The notes: generated from the letters alone by a model not told the origin. 64,000 nucleotides of DNA from Leguminivora glycinivorella (GCF_023078275.1 NC_062978.1:24449967-24513966); one strand, 5' to 3'. Positions 9,700 through 21,308 are shown, counted from the stretch's first letter. Numbers and translations: made by a program.

Positions 9700-9865
9700 A
9701 AAGGTGTCTACTGCAGGGCAAAGCCTTTCCTCTTGACTTCCATGACTCACGGTTTAGTGCGTCGTCCGGCCAGTTAGTGAGGAAGGTGTCTAGGTCGTCC
9801 GGACATCTCTGTCTGGCCCTGCCGTGTCCGCACTCTACTTCTGTGGATATGGAAGTGGAAGTGGA
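9700..9865 (-). pseudogene. LINE RT C-terminal remnant
   Basis: Minus-strand frame reads GRARQRCPDDLDTF, NWPDDALNRESWKSRGKA. This corresponds to the GRPR-x-RW-x-DDLD...A-x-NR-x-xWKSxGEAF terminus of RTE-like LINE proteins. About 40 codons are recognisable, 5'-truncated. Confidence 0.7.
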
Positions 9866-10094
9866 TGCCACTTAGTAGTAATATTCCTTAGTTCATTAAA
9901 ACCGGATGTTTTCTCTCCTAACCGGTAAAAATCTTATAGTTCGCAAGAAATTGCCGGTTTTGACACTTTTGACAGACTTGGTAGGCTCTCGTTATCATAG
10001 TTAAACTCGTTATCATATGCATGAAGAAAAAACTAATCCGTTCTATCTTACGTTGATATTTCTAATTTGACAGACATGCGTATTTTGTGTACCT

Positions 10095-10417
10095 GGGCCA
10101 TTTTCTTTTAAAAGTTGTCCACCCCACTTTTTTTGTAACATGGGTATTTTTTACGCGATTAATACTTAGAATCGCGGGGTCTTTCGATCCTGATAGGAGA
10201 AAAAAATGTCCCAGGATTTCCATACACTTTTTCGATCCTTCCATTCCGTTACCGCCATACAAAATGTATGAAAAAATGGTAACGGAATGGGAAAAAAACC
10301 TTGGGACACTTTTTTTTCCTATTAGAATTGAAAGAGCTCGCGATTCTGAGTGGAAACCACATAAAAATTTCCAAATTCAAAAAAAAGTGGGGTGGACAAC
10401 TTTGAAAGAAATGGCCC
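10095..10417. mobile_element. 323-bp palindromic MITE, copy 1 of 2
   Basis: Ends GGGCCATTTTC and GAAATGGCCC. The arms pair over most of the length (AAGTTGTCCACCCCACTTTT with AAAAAGTGGGGTGGACAACT). ACCT occurs on both sides (10091-10094, 10418-10421) as a possible duplication. Second copy at 13396-13720. Confidence 0.85.
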
Positions 10418-10479
10418 ACCTACACAAATAAAGACTGACAGGCGAACAGACGAAAAATGTAGGTACCTTGATGTTTTCA

Positions 10480-10720
10480 CCTATCAACTATCGATCCCTT
10501 TTATATGGTAATAAAGAGTTTATACTGAATGATTGAATTTGAATATAAATAAAAGAAAGAAGAAGAAGGAAGTATAAAGGCGTACTTATCCCTATTAGGG
10601 ATATTCTTCCAGTTAACAGTCGTGGACGTAGCGAATCTGGGGGCACGGCAGTGCCCCCGCCAAGTCGAGCAAAAAGAGGCACGGCCGTACCATCCTTTTC
10701 TCGAAGCATTTCAGACCATT
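10480..10720 (-). repeat. LINE 3' end fragment
   Basis: The minus strand carries AATAGGGATAAGTACGCCTT then an A-rich stretch with TTTATTACC/AATAAA signals, as in a lepidopteran LINE 3'UTR related to 59530-59650. The short frame read from 10709 is not recognised as protein. Confidence 0.5.
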
Positions 10721-11117
10721 TTCAACGCCCTGTTACTCCGTTCTGGATAAAACTAGAAGCCTCAATTTTCAGCACCCAAGTAGTCATTGTATAAACACGG
10801 TATACTTCAAATTTCATTAAATTTGAACCAATAGTTTAGGAATAATTACTAGCCAAAATTTCTTAGTTTTGTCACTCACTGGCTGACTGACACACGATCA
10901 TCAATGATAATAAGACACTTCTAGTACACTTGGAAGCTTCAAATTTAGAATACAGTAAGTGTTTAGTGTATAGTTCACACAAAAATTAAGAAATGTTGCA
11001 ATTTCATTCCAGGTTTTTAGATACATCAACTGCATAAATAACTTTGTAATCTTATATCAATATATGGGATTACCAAGTTATATTTGCAGTTGATTTGCAG
11101 TGAGTACCTAAAATTTA
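10721..11117. other. No feature recognised
   Basis: AT-rich. A TCAATATATGGGATTACAA-type block near 11058 recurs near 11388, suggesting an old duplicated unit around 11040-11420. Confidence 0.3.
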
Positions 11118-11325
11118 TACAGATGCCCGGTATGGTGATGGGTTAAAAATCTCACAACCCCATTTCCTCACATGGAAGTCGTAGAAGTCAACTATGGGAT
11201 ATGGATTCCATTGTGGTGTGTGCGAATAGGCTGACAACCCTTTAATAATTTGCCAACGGTGGCACTGAAAAGTGTAGTTTCGTGTGCTCTGCCTACCCTG
11301 TTTGGGAATACATGTCTGTGTAAAC
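11118..11325 (+). mobile_element. Old SINE-C copy (long form)
   Basis: Blocks GGTGATGGGTTAAAAAT, ACATGGAAGTCGTAGAAG, GTGGCACTGAAAAGTG and GTGTGCTCTGCCTACC follow the order seen in the long SINE-C relatives at 59010 (minus) and 52920. Confidence 0.6.
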
Positions 11326-11546
11326 GAAATTTTCAAACAATCAGTTTTCCTACATCACCAACCGCATAACTAACTTTGTAATCCCATATCAATATATAGG
11401 ATTGCAAGGTTAGATGTGCAGTAATTACAGTGAATAAATCAGTGTGTTGTAAAATACAATTAAATAATACGTACCTAAATATTACGTTCAAATGTGAAAA
11501 AAACTTGTATGTTTCGTTAAGTCGTTAATAGTAGCAATAGTAGGTA

Positions 11547-11682
11547 CAGTCAACCAATTGGAACCCTAGGCCACTGTAGAACCATGTCATAGTGACTTTA
11601 TGAATCAGATTGTAAGAAATCTCTTAATGCTTGTCATTTTGACATGGTTGTATAGTGGCCTAGGGTTCCAATTGGTTGACTG
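11547..11682. mobile_element. Tc1/mariner-type MITE
   Basis: A 136-bp element with ends CAGTCAACCAATTGGAACC and GGTTCCAATTGGTTGACTG, arms ~45 bp, TA on both sides (11545-11546, 11683-11684). A CAGT start plus TA duplication is typical of Tc1/mariner non-autonomous elements. Confidence 0.9.
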
Positions 11683-11689
11683 TACAGTC

Positions 11690-12745
11690 GAAATCATAAA
11701 TATGTTTACATTTTTTTTTCAACTAATTTGCAATGGGTTAAGTAAGGTGAAAGAATGTGTAGCTGATTAAGGGTAGAGCAAGTAGAGCGACCGCTCTAGG
11801 CGCCAAATGGTAAGGGGGGCCACGAAAATCGTACAGCTACATGTGAAAAAAAATCAAATAAAAGTATTACTTAGATTGCGTGGGCGCGTACATATTCCAA
11901 AATAGCGAGAGGTGTCAGGAATTAATTCAGATATTGAAGTGATTGTGGAACGATGTAAAAAAATGTCGCAGTGTACAACATTCATAAGGCGCTTGCTGGC
12001 TGCTAAGGTGCCATGAAAGGATTTTAGTCATTGACAAACCTTTGAAAGACAATACCTTTTCTATTGAAATTGTATCAATTATGTGGTGTTGCCTTACATC
12101 AAATAAAGTTACGTAGTTACAAAGTTACGTCGTAATCCAAATAGTTAAAATACAGTCCGAAGTGGAGTTTTCCATAAAGCTAAAGCCGCCAAAGGCGCAA
12201 AACGTCTCAGAGAGTCAAAGGAGCCTAAGCGTGATGATGAGCACACTAGGGAACCGAAGTGACCTACTGAAAAAAAAAACACCGAAATGGGCATGCTGAC
12301 AGAGTTACTGGACCTATAAGTATATTTGGCCTATGAAAGCCAAGGGCTTTTATATAATCTCCCCCTTCCTCTCCACTTGCGGGTTGAGTCTTGATAAATT
12401 GAGTCAATAATAGGAAAAAAATTCGCGCTCGCTTCGCTCGCGTTTACTGGTTCCGTCAAATGTCTTTTATTTGTTGGACATAAAGAAATAAGTGCAAATG
12501 GTGAACAGAATGCATTTTTCACTTACATACTTAGTCAAAATTTCGCGTTTGCTACGCTTACGTTCTTATTTAAAGTCAGGTTTCTGACTCCGTTATGTCG
12601 TAGGTACATGAACACGATATCCCCTATCAGCCCCAAAGCCATATAGCTATTAGGGCGTGTATGAGGAGGTTCAAATGTATAATGTATATTAAGCTTATAA
12701 ATAGGAAAGAAGGAAAAAAGTTGGACTATCTACAGAGAGTCTACA
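11690..12745. other. No gene recognised
   Basis: TTCGCGCTCGCTTCGCTCGC (12421) and TTTCGCGTTTGCTACGCTTA (12540) are a related pair of GC-rich blocks. Nothing else is recognisable in about 1 kb. Confidence 0.3.
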
Positions 12746-12762
12746 AAAAGAAATGAGATCCC

Positions 12763-12903
12763 ATCAAAAACAAAACTTGTAAAAACACCAAGTCTTCGCA
12801 ACTCCGTTCTTCTGGCGTAAAAGAGTTGAGATCCCTGTAATACCAAGTCGGTTAATTTATTCAGCCCCTACTTAAAGGACCTTCTGCCACAAGTTATTAC
12901 GTA
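12763..12903 (+). mobile_element. SINE body, left arm of a near-identical inverted pair
   Basis: 141 bp matching the reverse complement of 13005-13146 with a single one-base indel (AAAA against AAAAA). This arm lacks the tRNA-like head that its partner has. Confidence 0.85.
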
Positions 12904-13004
12904 GTTTACCTATAGCTAACCTAATAACATATTACTCATAGCGATCATATCAATATGAAAAATATTTCATGTTTTAAAGAAAATGGACTGACTTGGCAAT
13001 CGCA

Positions 13005-13250
13005 TACGTAATAACTTGTGGCAGAAGGTCCTTTAAGTAGGGGCTGAATAAATTAACCGACTTGGTATTACAGGGATCTCAACTCTTTTTACGCCAGAAG
13101 AACGGAGTTGCGAAGACTTGGTGTTTTTACAAGTTTTGTTTTTGATACTGGTTGATTCGAGCATACAACTGGGGCGTTGGGAATCGAACCCCACATCAAG
13201 CTGCGGGCATTCTTTACCAGCATTACACAACTTCCTGTTCCTGTTTATGA
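13005..13250 (-). mobile_element. tRNA-derived SINE (SINE-E), right arm with tRNA-like head
   Basis: On the minus strand the head near 13250-13170 carries TGCTGGTAAAGAATGCC (A-box-like) and GGGGTTCGATTCCCAA (B box). The body continues to 13005. The body is the inverted partner of 12763-12903, with a spacer of 101 bp. Confidence 0.7.
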
Positions 13251-13395
13251 AATTACGGGGTCGGCGAACTTTTAATTGAACCAATTAACGTTTGAGGAAA
13301 ACACGGAAATTCAGGAACTGCATTAGTAGAAATACTTATGCGTCTCAAATTACCAAAATCGGTTTTTTCATCACACGTCGTCGTCGTGGTCAAAC

Positions 13396-13720
13396 GTCTT
13401 CTATTTTTTTCAAAGTTGTCCCCCCACTTTTTTTTGGATTTGGAAATTTTTACATGGTTTCTACTCAGAATCGCAAGCTCTTTTAATCCTAGTAGGAGCA
13501 AAAAGTGTCCCAAGGTTTTTTTCCCATCCCGTTACCTACCATTTTTTCATACATTTTGTATCAGCGGTAACGGAACAGAGTTTGAAAAATGTATGGAAAT
13601 CTTAGAACATTTTTTTTGTCCTATCAGGATCAAAAGACCTCGCGATTCTGAGTATGATCCGCGTAAAAAATACCCATGTTACAAAAAAGGGGGTGAACAA
13701 CTTTAAAAAAAAAATTGGCC
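13396..13720. mobile_element. Palindromic MITE, copy 2 of the 10095 family
   Basis: Shares TCTACTCAGAATCGCAAGCT, ACGGAAC-type and GGTTTTTTTCCCATCCCGTT blocks with 10095-10417, but inverted relative to it. The outer GGGCC end is preserved only on the right as GGCC. Confidence 0.8.
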
Positions 13721-13915
13721 TAATACCACAGAATGTATAATAGTAGTACAAATACAGAAGGCTCACTGCTTTGATGTTCACAAAATGCCGCCTTTCATCA
13801 TTCTTACCTACATTAACAAACGGTCCACACGCGAGCAGCCGACATTGAGTTCTATTCTGTTGCGCGAAGGGTGTCACCACCGAATGGGCCGCGAGTACGC
13901 GGCCGTCGGCATGTA

Positions 13916-13993
13916 CTATCAGCTGCAAAAGAGCATGGCGAATTTATCAATGAAGTCATTCATAATTTCTCCATGCACTTTTGCAGTTGATAG
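13916..13993. mobile_element. 78-bp MITE with TA duplication, copy 1
   Basis: Ends CTATCAGCTGCAAAAG and CTTTTGCAGTTGATAG, flanked by TA. Second copy at 60323-60400. Confidence 0.85.
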
Positions 13994-14147
13994 TACTTCC
14001 CCAAACCTAACGCGTGATTGGCTCTAGCCCACCAAAAATCGTTAGTATGAATGAAGACACTCACGCGTCGCGTCACTGAACGCAATTGCGTACGCACATG
14101 TTTATACTAAGCCGATCCCGCGTCGATAAGGTTTGGGGAGACCCTAA

Positions 14148-14280
14148 GACCGCTTTCACATTATCCGATCCGATATCGGATGTCGGCAGGATTTCAATGG
14201 AAAAAATCCAAGATGGCGCCTGTAATGTATGGGATATCGGTCCTACATCCGATATCGGATCGGATAATGTGAAAACGCAC
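14148..14280. mobile_element. MITE-H1 copy 2 (TAA duplication)
   Basis: A 133-bp element with CACATTATCCGATCCGATAT / ATATCGGATCGGATAATGTG arms, flanked by TAA at 14145-14147 and 14281-14283. Confidence 0.9.
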
Positions 14281-14600
14281 TAAGGTTTCCGTTCCTTTGC
14301 CGAATATCACTAAGTTATTTCAATAGTTATAATATACTTATTTTTAATAAAAAATATGTTTATGTTTATAGCACTATAAATAAATACAGACTACAAATGC
14401 CACATTTAATTATTTTTTCACCACACCAACTGTTTCAGGCTTACTTTGCTATTCGAAAACAGATAGCATAATTTTTAAGAAAAAAAAACCGTCGCCTTTC
14501 GGGTTCTGGTGAAAGTTACTTGCGAATGTTGGATTATGTAGAAATGTGTAGGTATTTTTTAAAACTGCTTTTAATGCTTTAATTATTAGATGGCAACATA
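14281..14600. other. No feature recognised
   Basis: AT-rich with no recognisable structure. Confidence 0.3.
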
Positions 14601-14604
14601 AATG

Positions 14605-15510
14605 AATATACGTATAACGTTAAGGTTTGAGGAGTTTCCTCAATTCCTCATGAATCCGATATTATATTATAACAAATCGAAGCTTGACAAACTTTGACTT
14701 GAAAACTCAATATGCTTAACAAACATAACTAAATAAATAAATGTCACTGTTCTGAACTTAAATGCATGCTTTTCTTGCAAAAATACCAAAGTCACTTATG
14801 AGTGTGCCGTTCAGATTTGAGGAGTACGGTTCTGACTATCATCAGCAGTTCCACTGCACCAAATGTCACTGTTCTGGACGCAAGTGCATGCTGTTCTTAT
14901 AAAAATACCAAAGTCACTATAAGCGTGCCGTTCAGATTTGAGGAGTTCGGTTCTGACCATCAGCAGTTCCACTGTACCAAATGTCACTGTTCTAGACGTA
15001 AGCGCATGCTGTTCTTATAAAAATGGCAAAGTCGCTATAAGCGTGCCGTTCAGATTTGAGGAGTTCGGTTCTGACCATCATCAGCAATTCCGCTGCACCA
15101 AATGTCACTGTTCTGGATGAAAGTGCATGCTGTTCTTATAAAAATACCAAAGTCACTATAAGCGTGCCGTTCAGATTTGAAGAGTTCTATTCTGGCCATC
15201 ATCAGCAGTTCCACTGCACCAAATGTCACTGTTCCGTACCTAAATGCATGCTGTTCCTTTAAAAACACAAAAATCACTATATGTATGCCTTTCAGATTCG
15301 AGGAGTTCCCTCGATTTCTCCAGGATCCCATCATCAGAACTGGGTTCTTAGAAAAATGGGACCAATCTGTATGCATATACATTCAATTAAAAAAAAAATT
15401 TCAAAATCGGTCCAGTAACGACGGAGATATCGAGGAACAAACATTAAAAAAAAAAAAAAAAACATACAGACGACTTGATAACCGTCCTTCTTGAGATATG
15501 AGGCGACGGT
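14605..15510 (+). repeat. Minisatellite-bearing repeat, ~119-bp units
   Basis: The block GTGCCGTTCAGATTTGAGGA recurs at about 14804, 14923, 15042 and 15162, with a diverged start at 15285. Units share CACCAAATGTCACTGTTC and CATGCTGTTCTTATAAAA. The array is embedded in a longer interspersed repeat that continues with CATTCAATTAAAAAAAAAAT and TTGAGATATGAGGCGACGGT. Short open frames across it are artefacts of the tandem phase. Confidence 0.9.
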
Positions 15511-15699
15511 TAAAAATTGCATTATATCCACAAGAGTGCAAAGTAATTTCATACAAATTTTAACTTGATGTCTTAAGCTGGCTGGTAGAATTTACCTATA
15601 AATGATGATGTTGAATCATAAATATTGAATAAATTGATGGATTTGATTTAATTTGATGTTTTATAGTTAGTATTTTGTTCGTGTTGGTGTGGTGAAAAA

Positions 15700-15895
15700 T
15701 TTTGTGTTTCACTCGGCGGCAAAGTTTGTTTAATCTTCGTGCCTTAAAACCCTCGCAACGCTCAAGATTCCACTTTTTGAACCACTCGCTACGCTCGCGG
15801 GTCAATATTGGAATATTTCGCTTGATCGGGTATCAATATTGGCACGTGCGGTTAAACAACTACTTTGCCCCCTTGTAAAACAAATAACTATTAAA
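15700..15895 (-). repeat. Repeat related to Rep-D
   Basis: Contains AACCACTCGCTACGCTCGCG and ends GCCCCCTTGTAAAACAAATA, the inverted counterpart of the start of Rep-D at 30117. The interior differs from the 22895 and 30117 copies. Confidence 0.6.
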
Positions 15896-15907
15896 ATCGG
15901 GATTTAA

Positions 15908-16166
15908 TCGCGTATGACTACATATTAAACTGACCTCCAACGTTTCAGGGACGGCGGTGTTTGGGGGGTGTTGTGTGTCGACAGAGTAACATCCCTAGTG
16001 CGCAAACAGTTCAAGTTGATAATCAAAACCAAGTGCGGGTAGTTCGAAAAACTCGCGCGGCTGTCAGAAGGTGTTGATGTCATTTCAAGCCAGTCTTCTC
16101 CGAGACCATGGGGACAACGCTGTCCCTGAAACGTTGGAGGTCAGTTTAATATGTAGTCATACGCGA
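15908..16166. mobile_element. MITE flanked by TTAA (piggyBac-type site)
   Basis: Inverted ends of ~50 bp start TCGCGTATGACTACATATTA and end TAATATGTAGTCATACGCGA. TTAA lies on both sides (15904-15907, 16167-16170). Assignment to piggyBac rests only on the TTAA. Confidence 0.75.
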
Positions 16167-16252
16167 TTAAGGCTGCTTTCAAAAAAAACGTCAAAAGAAT
16201 GTAAAATTGATAGTTTTAGTCGGTGAAATACTACACTTTCCGTTATTAGTCA

Positions 16253-19200
16253 GGGACCAAACGACCTCTTTTACAAAAAGTCGTCGACATCTCTTCTAAA
16301 TACCTAAAACAGGTATGGATGTGTTCCTCGTTATCTCCAGATTACGAATTGACCTGTTTTAGTTTAAGGAGGGGGGGACGGGTTGAGAAAAAGGGGGGAG
16401 AAAGATGGCGGCCGACCATCATAGATATTTATTCACATCTCGAGTCCTATGGCACCAATCTGTTCGTGCAAGGTGTCGTTTAAAAGCTTATTAAACCTAC
16501 TTTAATTGTTTATAAATAACTCTACTCATAAAAGTAACCGTTTAGGAAATATTTGAAAATATGTGTTTTTTTATCGCGCATGAATTGCACAACTACTAGT
16601 AAAAAATGCGTCTAACTCAATAAACAATAACTTTACCGCAATTGATGTTATTATAACATTTTCGCGTCTATTCATGCTCTTTCTAAAAATATAAGTTTCA
16701 TTGGTATATGATAATATATAACCATGTAATTATGAATTTGGTTTAGCAGGAGTCACTCTGCCCGGTCGCAGAAATGGGCGCTGACCGTAGTAAAGTATTC
16801 AATATTTTTGAGGTCCTATTTTACGGATCCATATGCGAGAGGTATCGTTTCAAAGCTAATTAAACCTACTATATTTTTTTATAAACAACTATAATCATAA
16901 AGGTAGCTGTTTAGAAAATATTTGAAAATATGTGTTTTATAGACCATGAGTCGCACAAGTACCTACTGGTAAAAAATGCTTCTTAATCAATAAACAACAA
17001 CTTTTCCGGAATTGATGTTAGATTTACGCGGAATTTCGTGCGCTTTCTAATAACATAAGTTTTATTGGTGTATGATATTATATAACCAAGTAATTACAAA
17101 TTTGGTTAAGTAGGAGCCACAGCGCCCGGCCACGTATGGATGCTGACCGTCGCCAAATTTTCTATATTTTTCAGATCCTATTTTATTTAACAGGAATCTT
17201 TTGAAAGCATATTATGCGTACTATCATTAGTTCTCAATAATTTTAGTTGTAACTGTAGTAGCTAACAAAATATTTGAAAATATGCATTGGAACCGATGTG
17301 AGTAAAACATGATTCTAGCTCAATTAATTATATTTTTTCCGCAATTGATATAATAACAAAATAAACGGCGAAATGTATGACCTTTTCAAATAAAAAGTTT
17401 TGTCAGTATTGCATAAACAATTAATGTTAATTTATCCATCATACTCACTGCGCACCGTCATATACATGGATGACCATTTTCGTTGCCGTTTTCATAATTT
17501 TTAAGATTGTATCTTGGTGCATGACCAATAAACAATAACTTTACCGCAAATAATGTTATGATAAGATTTACAGGACATTTCATATGCTTTCTAAAAATAT
17601 AAGTTTTATTGATGTATGATATTATACAACCAAGTAATTACGAATTTGGTTTAGCAGGTGTCACTGCACCCCCGTGACGTAAATAGGTGCTAACCGTCGC
17701 CTAATTTTATGTATTTCTCAGATCCTATTTTAGCGATCAATTTGTGAGAGGTATCATTTGAAAGCATATTATGCGTACTATCGTTACTTTTTAATAATTT
17801 TAGTCGTAATTGTAGAAGTTTACAAAATATTTGACAATATGTGTATTTTTACTGTATATGAATAGCATTCGCACTGATACGAGTGAAACATGCTTCTAGC
17901 TCAATAAATTATATTTTTCCGCAATTGATATAATAACGAAATGAACCGCAAAATGTATGGCCTTTACAAAAAATGAGTTTTGTTAGTTTTGCTTAAACAA
18001 TTAATGTTAATTTGTCCACCATACCCACTGCGCACGGTCAATCGTCATATAAACGGATGTCCACCGCCGTTGCCTTAATTCTTTCATCATTTTACAGATT
18101 TTATTTTACTGATCAATTAAGTATATAAGTAAATTCGATACGTGATAGATTATATTTATTATGAATATACGATTAGTGAAATAAAATCTGAAAAATCATG
18201 AAAAAAGGCAACGACGGTGGACATCCATTTATATGATGGTGCGCAGTAGGTGAGCTGAACGAATTCAAATTATTTGTTTATGCAATACAAACCAAACTTA
18301 TTTTTTGTGTAAGTCATACATTTTCCGTTTATTTTGTTATTATTTCAATTGCGGAAAACTATAATTTATTGAGCTAGAAGCGTGTCTTATCAATGCCAAT
18401 GCTATTCATGCACAGTAAAATACACATATTACTAATCAAATATTTTGTAAACTTCTACAGTTTCGACTTGAAATATTAGAAATAAAGATAGTACGCATAA
18501 TATGCTTTCAAATGATACCTCTCACAAATTTATCAGTAAAATAGGATCTGAGTAACGTAGAAAATTTGGCGACGGTCAGTCAGCACCCAATATCGTGACA
18601 GGGCGCAGTGACCCCTGCTAAACCAAATTCGTAATTACTTGGTCATATATTATCATACACCAATAAAACTTATATTTTTAGAAAGCGCATGAAATTTCGC
18701 GTAAATTTTATAATAACATTAATTGCGGTAAAGTTATGGTTTATTAAGTTAGAAGCATTTTTTATCTGTATATGTGCAACTCGTGCTCGAAAAAAAAACT
18801 CATGTTTTCAAATATTCTGTAAACAGCTACCTTTATAACTATAGTTATTCAAAAATAATTATAGTAGGTTTAATTTGCTTTCAAATGATACCTCTTACAT
18901 ATGGATCCGTAAAATAAGAACTTAAAAATATTGAATACTTTACTACGGTCAGCGCTCATTTTTATGCGACCGGCGGAGTGACCACTACGAAACAAAATTC
19001 GTAATTTAATGGTTATATTATCACTTACCAATAAAACTTATATTTTTAGAAAGCTCATGAATAGTCGCGTAAATTTTATAATAACATCAATTGCGGTAAC
19101 GTTATTGTTTATTGACTTAGAAGCATTTTTTACCAGTACTTGTGCTATTCATGCTCGATAAAAAACACATATTTTCAAATATTATGTAAACAGCTACCTT

Positions 19201-19850
19201 TAATACTATAGTTATGTGTAAACAATTATAGTAGGTTTAATTATCTTTCAAACGATACCTCTCACATATGGATCTGTAAAATAAGACCTCAAAAATATTG
19301 AATACTGTACTACGGTCAGCGCCCGTATAAGCGACCTGGAGGATAACCCTTGCCAAACAAAATTCTTAATTACATGGTTATATATTATCACATACCAATG
19401 AAACTTATATTTTTAGAAAGAGCATGAATAGACACGAAAATTTTATAATAACATCAATTGCTGTAAAGTTATTGTTTATTGAGTTAGACGCATTTTTTAC
19501 TAGTACTTGTGCAATTCATGCGCGATAAAAAAACACATATTTTCAAATATTTCCTAAACGGTTACTTTTATGAGCATAGTTATTTGAAAACAATTAAAGT
19601 AGGTTTAATAAGCTTTCAAATGACACCTCGCACGAACAGATTGGTGCCATAGGACTCGAGATGTGAATAAATATCTATGATGGTCGGTCGCCATCTTTCC
19701 CCCCCTTTTTCTCGACCCGTCCCCCTCTCCTTAAACTAAAACAGGTCAATTCGTAATCTGGAGAGAACGAGGAACATATCCATACCTGTTTTAGGTATTT
19801 AGAAGAGATGTCGACGAAAATCGTGAAGGAGACGACTTGTGGCCAAATTG
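16253..19850. mobile_element. Foldback element FB-A with tandem ~370-bp units in both arms
   Basis: The outer ~270 bp (GTCGTCGACATCTCTTCTAA, CCTAAAACAGGTATGGAT, GAATTGACCTGTTTTAG, then a G-rich stretch) is inverted at 19690-19850. Inward, each arm is a series of diverged units. Anchor TTTTCAAATATT(C/T)-GTAAAC occurs at about 18422, 18800, 19165 and 19535 in the right arm. GAAAATATGTG-type anchors occur at 16550, 16917, 17268 and 17822 in the left. The arms meet around a ~60-bp centre near 18115-18175. No ORF of note. Confidence 0.85.
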
Positions 19851-20724
19851 GCTCTAGACTATATCCAATAGATTTATTTAATTCAAGTTCCAGTTAGAGC
19901 ATCTTATTATCTTGATTTTTATAAGACTGGATTTTTGAAAACTAACTCACTAAATTAATTATGAATTTTTCTCTAATGCACGTTTAGAAAAACGCACGTA
20001 TAGAGCTGAATCAGTCGATCTTATTTGTAAAATTTGGACAATTTTGAATATTAAAACGGGTAAATTTATAATTCGTATATCCTGTACCACAATCATTTCA
20101 GACTAGATTTTTATTTTAAGTATTTGAAAAAGAGTAAACTAGCCTTAGGCGAATTCAATTTTTTTCAGAAATTACCTAAAATTAAGTGACAATTTCTTTG
20201 AAAATCTACATCACATCGAAGTAAGTTTTGTACTAAATTAATCTGCAACGTTTACTTAAATTGCTGTTATGCCTTAGTGATTATAAATTGCTATTATTGA
20301 TTTTTGCCAATTTTTTGAAAACGAGCCTTCACCGTAGAAAAAGTCCTATAATGTGATATATATTTATAAACTACTCGCAAAGCCCTTTAATTTGATACCA
20401 CACACGGTATGTTCGAGCGCTCGGTTGCGATTTCACTATTTTTAACACGAAAGCCCTATTAAGTCCCGATTTTAAAAATAATTATGTGTAATTATCGTGA
20501 AAGTTTAAATCAGTGAAATTTAGTTGTACGTACATAATCGACAGAGCGAAATGAGGTCTCAAGGTGCAATGAGAGTTGTGCGAAGCAACGACCTGTCCCA
20601 TTTTTATCACAGTCTATGCGCTCGTTAGCCACCGAGGTATAAATAGTGCAACACCCTCCGCTGACCGTTATTTCCATCCAGAGAGATTCCGTAAATATAA
20701 CCCCCTCCTCCCCCCAACGTCAGT
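19851..20724. other. No gene; a TATAAATAG box at 20637
   Basis: No protein motif was seen. TATAAATAG (about 20637-20645) sits in a locally G+C-richer stretch and could be a core promoter, but no transcript can be inferred. Confidence 0.3.
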
Positions 20725-20965
20725 ATAGTCACACCTCGGACACTGGCGATCAAATACATTGAAAGAGGCGTTTTCCTAGCACACAGTCTTAGCTCGTGTA
20801 GGTGAACGCGTACTATGCTTGTATGAGGAATATGACACGTCGACTGTTTGCGTTTTTGACAGGCGGTAACTGTGAGGTAACCGAGAGGGGGTGGACGGCA
20901 CTTTCAGCGGGGAGCGGGAGTGGCCATACTGTACGACAGTACTCTTTATTATACTGTGGTATAGT
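20725..20965. mobile_element. Left arm of a palindromic element (family of 52118)
   Basis: CACTGGCGATCAAATAC, GGTGAACGCGTACTATGC, GGCGGTAACTGTGAGG and AGCGGGGAGCGGGAGTGG match the left half of the complete copy at 52118-52580. The right half is absent. Confidence 0.8.
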
Positions 20966-21019
20966 GACGTCCGACGTCACAGTTATATGAAACGGAATAA
21001 CGGCCTGTGGCCTATTTCA

Positions 21020-21080
21020 CAAAGGTGACAATTGGCGCCCGGCAGTGACAGTTCGCCGTTCCCTGTTCAACAAGGCAATA
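21020..21080. repeat. MITE-like fragment
   Basis: CCTATTTCACAAAGGTGACA and CCCTGTTCAACAAGGCAATA resemble ends of PIF/Harbinger MITEs and a block near 6540. No complete boundary. Confidence 0.35.
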
Positions 21081-21136
21081 TTGACGCTGAGTAACAATGT
21101 TAGTTATGACTCAGGACATAGATGTTTTTATGTAGT

Positions 21137-21308
21137 ATGTAGGCAAGGACCATATAATACGGGATAGACAAAGCCCATACAAAAAAGCGTACACCTGAAA
21201 TGTATGGGCCTTTTAGGCGTAAAACTAGATGGCGCTGTTCGCAGCCTGGAAGTGGCCAAAATCATATTTTCCCGAAATATTTTTGCGTGTTTTTATTTTT
21301 TACTAGCT
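21137..21308 (+). repeat. Interspersed repeat Rep-X
   Basis: GCAAGGACCATATAA through CCAAAATCATATTTTCCC matches 44262-44592, where the same unit is split by a MITE. Here it runs directly into Rep-C. Confidence 0.75.

Noticed and set aside
13602..13928. 108-codon frame with a hydrophobic C-terminal half
   Set aside because: It crosses the T-rich arm of a palindromic MITE; the hydrophobic stretch reflects poly(T)/poly(A) composition.
14802..15382. Overlapping 60-110-codon frames with repeated CCSYKNTKVTI segments
   Set aside because: They arise from the 119-bp tandem unit, whose length lets frames recur. There is no known domain and similar frames exist on both strands.
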